Source: Channa striata (Eukaryota; Chordata; Actinopteri; Anabantiformes; Channidae). From it: a DNA stretch of 64,000 bases. Below the pieces are notes generated by a model. That model was not told the DNA's origin. It searched no databases and saw only the letters and a list, made by a program, of their open reading frames with translations. Positions 55,237 to 64,000 of the stretch are shown in pieces (positions within the stretch are counted from its first letter, which is position 1; each line of letters begins with the position of its first letter). The stretch covers positions 21,715,781 through 21,779,780 of the forward strand of contig CM065178.1 in assembly GCA_033026295.1 (NCBI GenBank), written 5' to 3'. A program made the position numbers and the translations under genes.

Positions 55237-58200
55237 TCAGTAGATCTGGAAGTGAGCTGAGGTGGTGCCGTCCTTCCAGCATCGCACAGTCTCAATGACA
55301 GTGGAGCGGCACAGCGGACACGTTCTCTCGCGGTCGAACCACAAACACAGACACTCCTCGCAGAACACGTGCTGCAGAAGAACACGCGATGTGCATGCGT
55401 TAGGTTTATTGTTGGAAACAGAAGAGAAGAACATGAACATTTCATTAATCTCGCTATAATGCAGAATTCAAGATTGCAATTTTCTTCTGCTGCTGAGTGA
55501 TAACAGCTGATTAGAAATGATGCTGACCTTTGACCTCTCTTTGAGGAGCACTTATATGCTTTAAAATTGCGGTAATAGTACACACAACCGCTAAGTATCA
55601 CTGTTAGGTGTGGTTACAGGTGCCACACCTATTATGGCTAATATTGGAAAAAACTGCCATTGCATTATTTTATTCCCCCTGCTATAAACAGTATATTGCG
55701 ATATTTAAAAAAATACTGCAACAATTTGCACCAAATGATCAAATATCTCCATTTGGAAAAGGATATATTCTCCTCTCGTCCCTTCATTCACCAATAAATA
55801 CCTTTTCCTTTGTATCAAACTGCAAAATTAGTAGCAGTAGGATGTGTTGGAGTTAATTTGTTTCACTCAACACTGCAACGGGACAATGGTGAAATGAAAT
55901 CTTGAGCAGCCCCAACACTAGCCCCATGTGGTCAGAAGCCTTTCTGTCGACCTACGGTGGGTCCTTACCTGACACAGAAGGGCGACGGGGTCTCTGAAGT
56001 CAGCCTGACAAATAGCGCAGAGATCACCGGCCTCGCTGCACTGCTGACTGCCAGCTCTCACTCCGTAACTCTGAGGTCAAACAAGAGAACAACGGCAGGA
56101 TAAATCACGTCTCTTCTAAACGTGAGCAGATCAGTGTAGCTTTAGGCAAATAGAATCTGACCTGAGAGCTGCAGAGCATGACGAAGGCCTTGCGTATGGC
56201 TGATACTCGTCCACAGATGTCAAAGGACTGCAAGGCAAGCAAGCACAACTGTTTTTTCGGTTTTTTTGGCAATAATTTCCCACGAGCCCTCCTGTATTTT
56301 CTATAGGACAACATTTTACTCTTTACTGTAATTTAGCACTTGTAAATTAAAGTATGAAACTACACTGGCACCATATCACAGAGAGAAAAAAAAACGCTGA
56401 AAATTTCATAGTACTTCCTGAACATAAAGTGCAGCTGAGGAGGTTGATAATTTCAGTAATGTTAAAGGTACTTCATAGTTCAGAACTGATGATGGGGCTA
56501 GATGACAAGCTAGGAGATCAGGAAAGTGTTGACAAGTCTTTCTATCGGGGAACATGAAGAGCAGCAGCGTGACGTGTGATGCAAATGAAAGAAATAGTTG
56601 ATGAGAAATTGCACTCAAATATCTTATTTACGATAGCTGTAGGTGTAAAGTCAGGAGTTCAGCGAGATCATCCTTCCACGTCTTGGGGACGGTACATTTC
56701 CAAGACTTCCACCCACCCAATTTCTGTGTTGTTGGATCAACACAGTGTCAGTCATCTTAAAACTGGACATGGAAATTGTGACTTTTGCCACGTCTGGCTT
56801 CCTGTTCTGTACAACTTTGGTATTAAGCTTGTTTCTCTAAACTTTATTTGTCTGTTCCTCAGTCTGACACAACATGAGAACAGTGAATCAACCACTCATG
56901 CCCTGACCATTCACATCGATGTGCTCTAATACTGACACAACATTGATGTGGCCTCATCTGGGAAAACACGTAACAGCTGCATCTTAGCACACACACTCAC
57001 ATACAACCGGGAAACCGTCCACCCAGCTCAGCTGATCGCGTCAATCATAAACAATTACAACCAGTGACTCAGTAACTGTGTATTAAAAGGAAGCTGGTAC
57101 AGCACCTGACAGGACAGATTGCAGCATAAAAACTGTTCACGTAATTTCACTACTCCAGCTTTACATAGTGTGAAAAATATTTCCCCCATAACTCCCGAGC
57201 TTCTTTTCTGTAACTGCCCGGTAACAAACGGAAGCTGAGATAATGTCCATTCTTTATTTTGAAACCATCGCTGCTCATGGTTTTGAAATCCAGTGCACAA
57301 ATCGCTTTCCAATTTAGGACAAGAAAAAATAAAACATAAAAAAGAAATTTCCCCCTCAGCATCGGCACCAGTTTTATTTCTACAGAGAGAGTTCTCGTCC
57401 CTACCTGAAATACAAACGTACTTGCTAAACATTTTGTAGATCCTTCCAGAATTACTAGAGAGGCGGAAAGTGAATCACATTATGGGGCTGACTAATCTTA
57501 CACTCAGTATCTATTACCGTCTATTTTTGTTCGAGACTCAGTTTCCTAATTTTTACATCACAACTAACGATACGGATGAAATTGTTTTTACTGTTTCAGC
57601 CACAACTTTCTCCGAAATATCTTGAAACTGACAAAAGTACAAAGTCAGCTTTTTAGTTCCTTTATTTCTTAGTTTTATCTTCAGTTAATACTTTTATATT
57701 GCGTGACAGTCCATCAATAATCTAATACACATCTCTAATTTAAATACGGTTAATTATATTTTCCAAAAATAATTTCTGCAAAAAAAGACATTTAATCTTG
57801 AGTGGCTACAAAGAAACCTTCTAGACACGTTTAGCCAGAATTGCAGGCCTATTTCTGAGTTACCCCTCATAGCCAGTGTCTGAGAAACAAGGGTTGGCAA
57901 ACAGTTTACAACTCTTGCAAACAGGTCGGTCTTCTAGACAAGTCTGGTTTTCCGGACAACTATGTTTTATCAGTGTCTAGCGGTGTCCCTCAGGGTTCTG
58001 TTTTGGGCGCTTCTCTCTCCGCCTTCCTGTCTCTGTCCCTGTCTTCAGGTGTCCCCGGCTTTGGATCTGTGTGTCTTCCAGTACCGGCTACTGGTCCTAC
58101 CAACCTGCCCAATGTTTTCCACTCAGCGCAACCGGTCAAGGCAGACGTCCGCCCACCCTGAGCCTGGTTCTGCTGGAGGTTTCTTCTATTAAAGGGAGTT

Positions 58201-61200
58201 TTTCCTCTCCACTGTTGCCTGTAGCTGCTCAAGGGGGATTTGTTGGGTTTTCTCCACACGTCTCTATAGTTTTAAATTCATTATGTATGACTCTATTGTG
58301 AATTGGCGCTATATAAATTAAGTTGAATTGAATTGATCTTCTTTGTTTAGACATTCTGACGCTCTCTTACCATTTTTACGCAGTTGTCTGCAGAGCTGCA
58401 AATCTGGGGGATCAGTTTTTAACAGTTGCGTGCTGACAAAATGGAAATTTTCACCTCTACCACAGGTGGTTTCGTTTCGTGCTAAAAGAAAGGCGTCTTT
58501 TTTTCATGATTAGTTAAACTTAGACTGTCACTTAGTCATTAACATGGACCAGGCATTTTTTTTTTTAAAGGCAGATCCTCTACTAAACCGCGCTACTATA
58601 TTAGGATTACCTTGCAGAGGCTGTAAATGATGATGAGCGTGGCTCCCAGGAAGTAACTACTGGAGGGGTCTTCTCCCATGATGTACTTGTACCACAGCTG
58701 GATGGGTACCAGGGCCCGAAAGAGCTGACTCAGCTCCTCAATCAGAAGGTAGAACTTACCCTGGACAAACACACAAAATTAGAAACTTCACTACTTTAAA
58801 TTATGATTATACATGCAGATTTTAGCAGCTATGAATGTGCCCACTTATTATTTTATTATACAAATTCAGTGGGGTTTTTTTTTAATGAAAAAAACCAGAA
58901 GACAGGAACTTTGCGTTTCTAACAGCAGTTTCAAACGACAATTCTAAATTAAGACAATACGTTTTCTTCCTTTGATCCACTCTATAACTGTCCAAAAACC
59001 AAAAAAAGAGCTCAACAGCTTCAGGGCACTCTTCTATCTAGTCAAGAGCAGTGCGGTATTAAAAGCTTAAAACAGCATGCCTCCAGCCCAAACATGGCCG
59101 CTGTCCAGATCTCCGCAGTTTCACAGCGGTACAGGCAATTTCCCTACACTGCAAGGGAAACTGGCAGCAAGTCATTCCACCTGCCACCCAGCGCCTACAT
59201 TAGGCTGAGCCCTACAGGGGCTCGCTCGCTCCCTCCCTCTGCAATCACAGACGCGAAACAAACTTCGAAGTCCCCGCTGCCACGGAGTGCGTTAACTGGA
59301 TTGAGGATGGTTAGAAACAGAGGTGACCAATATAAAAGGCAAACTTCCCCAAAGGCCCCCTGCTGCATCCCGGCTTGCATAATGACTTCCTGGATGTTAG
59401 CTGACAAAGATTGATGACTGCGAGCAAAGAGCCCTGAGAAGCCAGGTTGGTAAGGGAGGAAGACCTCTGCTAGCAGCTAATTCATCTTCCTTATTGTCCC
59501 CTCAGCCTCACGTCCCACAGTGCCCATCACGCCCACGCGCAAACTGTCAAATTTAAACGTTGGACACAGGCCAAGGAGTTTGAGCGAGCTCCGCTGCAGA
59601 CCTTGTTCGCTTACTTGGTTTCATTTAATATTTAACTGCACACAGAAACAGGTTTACATTTTTGTCTGCATGACTGTTACAACAGGCTAGAGTTTGCAGT
59701 TGGCACCCGAGGTTGCCTTTTTCTGCTAAGCCCCGCTGCACCCGGTTCTTCTTCTGTTAATTCCAATCGATATGCTTTAATACCGAATGAAAGAAAAACG
59801 TTAACTTGACTTATGTGCCGGAACAGTAAATGATATTACATGTAAAACAAGCGAATTCAATCTTTCTCTGCTCTTTGAACAACATCAAAAGGCGGATGGA
59901 TGCGCCTAAACCGAAGAGTGTTCACAGTGTTCCTGTGTGAGTGCTTGGGTTATTTTTGTCTGTTTAGGAAATGATTCATAAGCAAGCCCCAGTATGTGCT
60001 GACAAGACAACATCTAGTTCAAACTGGTTAAAATATATGAAAGTAAAGAGAAAAATTGTGCAACAATCTCAACACAATTTTCTCACTTTCCTCCTGATAT
60101 CTTGTACAATCAAAGTGTTAGTTTGTACTAAATGTTATCTAATTAATAAATAAATTACGCAGCCAATTTTTCTAAAGATGAAAACTCCATGTTGACTTAT
60201 TATGAGAGTTACTCAATTGCTACTCATCTTGCGCGGTCCTGTTCAACCAGCTCCCTGAGCTGCAGAAAAACATTCCCTGCTTGAGGCCAAAGGAATAGAC
60301 ACGTAGAGCAATGCCAACGGAGCAAAGAATAAACCACAAATCGATATTAAAAAGACCAAATTTAGGACACACTGCATGAGCATGAGACTCAGAGACGCCT
60401 GTTGCATAACAACGCAAATACTGAAAGCCTTCAAGCACAAAGGGCAGATGCTGTACAAGCCATCGACTTCGTAAGGAAGTCGTCATGGAACTTCTGAATG
60501 TGTGGTTGCTATCACTTGTGCAGACTCGTGCTGATTGCAGTGGTTACGTAGGATCATTAGTGTATCCACAGATGGATGCAGTAATGAAGCAGCCAGGTTG
60601 ATTGTGTGACTTCATCAAGTTCCAAATAAGCGGGACTGTGGGGCCTCTATGTGCCAGTGGACGGCTGTGGTGATACAAACAGGGATTCCCTCAAATACAA
60701 CATGGGTCTTATTAAAGCTGTCAAATAATACATGTGTGTACCGTAGAGGTGTGTGTGTGTGTGTGTGTGCACGTGCACACACAGGTAATGGTCCAGCTCC
60801 AGGGACAAATGACCTCACCCCTGCAAACCCCTGGAGGGCAAATGAGCTCAGTGCTAGCTGCAGTGGTTCCGATAGGCCTGCAGGTCTGTTTATCTGTGGA
60901 AATTTCTAATCCTAATACTTTGTAAACCCCCCCAACTAATACACAACATACCAGGAATATGAGCTGCACCTGTATGAAAATCAAAGTCTGTCTGTGTGTT
61001 CAGTGTGTGTGTGTGTGTGTTTGTGTTCATAGTCATATTCTGTTGCTGCAGGCAAGACCAACCACACATGCAGACACCCACATGCTCACCTAAGGAGTAC
61101 CATTCAAAAGCTTATGAATACCAAACAGTTTCACACCGTGACCCTTTAGCGCTTCCTTCACTTGATGGAGTATTTCATCATATTTTAGTAAAGTTCCTTT

Positions 61201-63000
61201 TTTTAAAAAAAAATAAATTCTGAACCATGTTTTGCAACTTTGACTGTGAACTTTCTGTCTGTATTTTGTTATGGTAACTGCTTATGCAAAGGGGCATTTC
61301 ACAGATTAAATACATTTATTGGAATAGTATGAATAATGAATAGTACTACACTTCCTGTGAAAGCAGTTGTATAAAGTTCATCATTTTGCAGCTTTGTGTT
61401 GGTGTCCTAAGGCTTGGAATTTAAGGGTCTAGGTTATTAAAACTGTCATCCCCTTTTGGAAGTGATCAACTTTTCTTAGAAAACAACGCTGATTCACGGA
61501 AAAATATAACAAACAAAAGTCATATTTCTGCAAAATTACTAAGCATCAGAGGACTGAACATGGCATTTCTTACCCTGGATTTGAAGGCCAGAAGGATCTT
61601 GGGCAAGAAGAGAACAAAGCATTTTAGGCCAATGGTGAAGTACTTGAGAACAAAGTCGGTGATGCCCACAACCCAGATGAGGTCAAAGAAGTCAAAGCTG
61701 TTGAGGTTAGGCTTGGCAAAGATGAGGCTAGAAGAAAAAAAAAAAAAAAAAAAAAAGCATTTAGCTTCCGTGTTGTAGGTAGCTCGTTGTTTTCGCTGAC
61801 AATACAAGAATGACAGGCAACAGCAAGGGAAATGTTAAAAAAAACAAAAAAACTAATGAAATAAACACAAAGTACTCACAGGACAATACCAGACAACAAC
61901 AGGAACACTCCCTAAAGGAAATGGAAGTAGAAGTAAAATGGCTTGCACAACACAAAATGGATGGTAAAACCTAAATATATGAGGAAAATGGAAAACATAG
62001 GATGGCTGGCAAAGAAACACACTGTCACGGAGCATCTGCCTGTGTGGTACCTGTTGTGCAGCTCCTCGTGACTGAACGTGTAGTAGATATACACTATATT
62101 CCCTGCAAGGAATAAGATGATCCACAGAGCAACAAATGCAGAGCGCTCTCCCTGGTGACATAAAGAGAGAAACTTTACGCATTTCTTGACATTAAGAATT
62201 CTAATTTATTGCTAATTTAGTCCACGTCTGTCCAAGACCACCAAGTAAGCTCTAAAGAACAGCCGATTTGTTTTTCCTTGCAGCCATTACAATACTCTAG
62301 ATGTTTACCCGTAATGACACTTGGTGCCTAAATGTAGAATTGGCGTAGGCAAACGTGCTGGCCATCCCCACACACACAGCTATACCTGCAGAGAAGCAGC
62401 GCAGCATCGTCACTAAATCAGATATTGTGCTGTGCACTGTACTAATAAAGACGAGGGGCAGCACTCGGACTCTGAGTATACCTAGCTTATGTTGAAAGCA
62501 GACTTTAGCGAGCAGAATGAGGATGAATGGGAAGCCCCTCTGCAGCCACGTGACTACTGCCTTCAGCTCGGACAGGGCAGGGGCTGGTGTGGACTGTTCT
62601 TCTTGGGCATCGTCCCTAGAGCTGTGCCTCTCCGAGCCGGCCGCCGTGGTGGCCTGCTGGAGCAGAGAGGGGGTCCTGTGCTGCAGGGGCTGGTGATGGA
62701 AGTGGTGGTGATGGTGATGGTGGTGGTGCTGGGGCGGTCGAGGGAGGAAAGGTCCGCCCTCTGTGCGGTGGGGGCCCCCTTCTTCTCTGGAGGACGCAGT
62801 CATCTGGATAAAAACCTCGGGTGGAGAGCCCAGGACTAATCCTGCCGCCTGGAATTGAGCAGGGGAGACGGAGCCAGAGGGGACGCCCACAAGGCCCGAA
62901 AAGATCTGCTGGGGTGAAGCAGGGGAGTCGGGCTTCAGGCAGTCAAAAACACCACCCTCATCCAGACTGCTCTCCGACCCCAGAGTTTGGCTTCGGCTCC
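55237..63000 (-). CDS. rnft2: RING finger and transmembrane domain protein 2 (5' end uncertain)
   Basis: Multi-pass membrane RING-type E3 ubiquitin ligase; RNFT2 has been linked to turnover of the IL-3 receptor alpha chain. Certain coding exons in transcript order: 62482..63000, 62309..62385, 62051..62151, 61574..61727, 58611..58760, 56162..56227, 55969..56070, 55237..55371. The first carries DEGGVFDCLKPDSPASP, a His9 run and then the conserved PALSELKAVVTWLQRGFPFI. Hydrophobic membrane segments follow in exons at 62309..62385, 62051..62151, 61574..61727 and 58611..58760. The RING finger is at the C-terminus (CAICQADF, then CQHVFCEECLCLW, then CPLCRS), ending AHFQIY as in human (AHFQVY). The frame is intact. 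The first certain exon starts in phase 2 (AG|G), so an upstream exon is needed; see 63524..63580. Confidence 0.93.
55372..55968 (-). other. rnft2 last intron
   Basis: 597 bases between the two RING-encoding exons; donor TGTCAG|GTAAGG and acceptor CTGCAG|CACGTG. AT-rich, no repeat recognised. Confidence 0.6.
56228..58610 (-). other. rnft2 intron with LINE fragment
   Basis: 2.4 kb between exons at 56162..56227 and 58611..58760. It contains the retroelement remnant at about 57960..58335; the rest is AT-rich without recognised genes. Confidence 0.55.
57960..58335 (+). mobile_element. Internally deleted LINE 3' fragment
   Basis: Near 57973..58010 the translation gives SSGVPQGSVLGA, the reverse transcriptase motif GVPQGSVLGP of non-LTR elements. 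From about 58140 a teleost repeat 3' end follows ('ggttctgctggaggtttctt', 'agggagtttttcctctccac', 'tgaattggcgctatataaat') and it closes with short TTGAA repeats. The middle is missing, so this is a dead, deleted copy. Confidence 0.75.
58761..61573 (-). other. rnft2 intron with unique GC-richer block
   Basis: 2.8 kb. It includes (GT)n arrays at 60749..60769 and 61003..61020. A GC-richer unique stretch at about 59090..59600 has no family resemblance in any frame. Confidence 0.5.
60749..61020 (+). repeat. Two short (GT)n arrays
   Basis: GT runs at 60749..60769 and 61003..61020 inside an rnft2 intron, separated by unique sequence. Confidence 0.85.
61728..62050 (-). other. rnft2 intron
   Basis: 323 bases, donor CAACAG|GTACCA and acceptor TTCTAG|CCTCATC. 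The 3' end carries a long T tract on the minus strand (A run at 61735..61756), acting as a strong pyrimidine tract. Confidence 0.6.
62702..62728 (-). repeat. rnft2: In-frame His9 run in rnft2
   Basis: Nine CAC/CAT codons encode consecutive histidines, followed by Phe-His-His. Mammalian RNFT2 has a shorter His-rich stretch (HHHFHH) at this place, so the run sits in a family feature that is expanded here. Codons are mixed (CAC and CAT). Confidence 0.9.
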
Positions 63001-63523
63001 TGAACGGGAAAAAAAGGGAAGATGCAATATGTTGTTGATAGTTCATGTAAAGGAGTCTGAAAATGCAAGTGTACATCTCTGTATAAATGAGGGAAGCTAG
63101 TTTGTGTCGGTGCTTCTGTGCTACATCCTCTTCACAGGAACCTAAGCTGCTCCTTAGTGACGCCGACCACCAAAGGAATGAGGCCTGGATCTGGCACATC
63201 CTGTAGTTATCAGATGCTTTTGAGGCCAGACTCTGAGCATGGACTCCTGATCACAGCCCACACTCTTTATTCTTATGATTTATTGAAACCCCACTTCTCC
63301 CTCAGAGCAAACGACAGGCTTATAGTGGGTGAGCTGTTCTTCACAGCTGAACGTCCCACCTTTCAGAGGGCATGCCATCCGTGTTGCTGCTGTGTCTCCT
63401 CTGCATGGCACACCCCTCACCACCACATGGTCCGGCCCTGAAAACGCACATCAGCAGTGTGTGTGAGACCTGGCGGGCGGATCTCAGCCGTTCTGCTCTG
63501 CGCAGCTCTGTGACCTACGTTAC
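63001..63523 (-). other. Probable rnft2 first intron
   Basis: Between the first certain rnft2 exon (acceptor CGTTCAG|GAGCCG) and a candidate upstream exon with donor TTCAG|GTAACG. An in-frame ATG exists upstream of the acceptor (near 63048) in the retained-intron reading, but it has no family resemblance. Confidence 0.5.
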
Positions 63524-63580
63524 CTGAATTCGTTCACCAAACGGTCCTTCCCGCGTTTCTCATCGTTGGTGCAGATGCAG
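63524..63580 (-). other. rnft2: Candidate upstream rnft2 exon
   Basis: Minus-strand TATCTCAG|CTGCATC to AATTCAG|GTAACG gives 57 bases whose phase fits the next exon and reads TNDEKRGKDRLVNEFRSRSQ across the junction. The human protein has NTDNIPPERNRSQ here, a loose likeness. There is no in-frame ATG in it, and an in-frame TGA lies just upstream at about 63596..63598. So the start codon is either in a further exon beyond the window or inside the following exon. Confidence 0.4.
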
Positions 63581-64000
63581 CTGAGATAACGTGGCTGTCA
63601 AAGGCAGATCGAGCGGCTGCAGCTGCCCGGACGGAGCCGCGACCCCACTGCAACAAAAACTTCCGGCACGACGTCACCCATGGCGCCGACCGGCCAATCA
63701 ACGTCCGCCTTCCCCATTAACCACTTCCGTGTTGGAAATTTGTTTTGCTCATGGTGGACGTTTGCTGCATAGGGCAGATTCGGCTGGATCGGCACCGCGG
63801 CCGCTGCTCGTTGGACAGTTACGAGTAGATTCCTCCAGGAGACGAGTCCCAGTCGCGCTGTAGCTGCAGCCCAGTGTTCGGCTTTACTCAGGGCGCAAAG
63901 CTAATGCTAATGACAGCTAGCTAGCAGGCTAACAAAGCGGGCTTTGATGGTGAAGCGCTGCTAGCTTGCGAGCTCGCTAAGCGGTTCTGGCAGCACACCT
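63581..64000. promoter_or_regulatory. CpG-rich right edge, likely rnft2 promoter
   Basis: Dense CpGs, a CCAAT box at about 63693, a CRE-like 'gacgtcac' at about 63671 and a NotI-type 'gcggccgc' at about 63798. This fits a CpG-island promoter. In human the next gene (SPRING1, formerly C12orf49) is divergent from RNFT2, so the block may serve both, but none of its coding sequence is visible here. Confidence 0.5.

Noticed and set aside
62489..62839. 116-codon plus-strand frame at the rnft2 first exon
   Set aside because: Antisense shadow of the rnft2 coding exon, including the complement of its His codons.
63581..64000. First exon of spring1 at the right edge
   Set aside because: The only ATG with a suggestive context (near 63947) runs into TAG after five codons, and no known N-terminus is seen.

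Overview
The window is nuclear DNA from a ray-finned fish, most likely a percomorph teleost. Genes are split by GT-AG introns, intergenic spaces are short, (CA)n/(GT)n arrays are abundant, and decayed teleost interspersed repeats are present. The exons encode six recognisable vertebrate proteins. Gene names come from recalled family sequences; no search was run.

Layout, left to right: (1) nf2 (merlin), minus strand, 1340..18010, exons 1-13, with the C-terminal exons off the left edge. (2) A 1.3 kb head-to-head space. (3) fbxo21, plus strand, 19306..25121, 12 exons. (4) tesc (tescalcin), plus, 26286..32994, 8 exons. (5) A 1.7 kb tail-to-tail space. (6) fbxw8, minus, 34730..52258, 11 exons. (7) hrk (harakiri), plus, 52853..53140, one coding exon, head-to-head with fbxw8. 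(8) rnft2, minus, 55237 to at least 63000, 8 certain coding exons, tail-to-tail with hrk. (9) A CpG-rich block at the right edge.

The order and relative orientations rnft2-hrk-fbxw8-tesc-fbxo21 match (mirrored) the human 12q24.22 block. The neighbour beyond fbxo21 differs: nf2 here, NOS1 in human as I recall it. The genes are not an operon or single pathway. Their roles are Hippo-pathway scaffold (nf2), two SCF-type ubiquitin ligase receptors (fbxo21, fbxw8), a myristoylated EF-hand regulator (tesc), a BH3-only death factor (hrk) and a membrane RING ligase (rnft2).

Notable points: two single-base frame breaks (fbxo21 exon 7, fbxw8 exon 3), each of which would end translation early and may be assembly errors; a (TG)17 array standing in for the pyrimidine tract before fbxo21 exon 6; a GC-AG intron and a W-to-C change in nf2; a NAGNAG acceptor in tesc; and an expanded His run in rnft2. 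I found no CRISPR array, operon, phage, tRNA, rRNA or clearly novel multi-gene system. The remaining DNA is intron or intergenic sequence with microsatellites, repeat fossils and a few candidate regulatory blocks.
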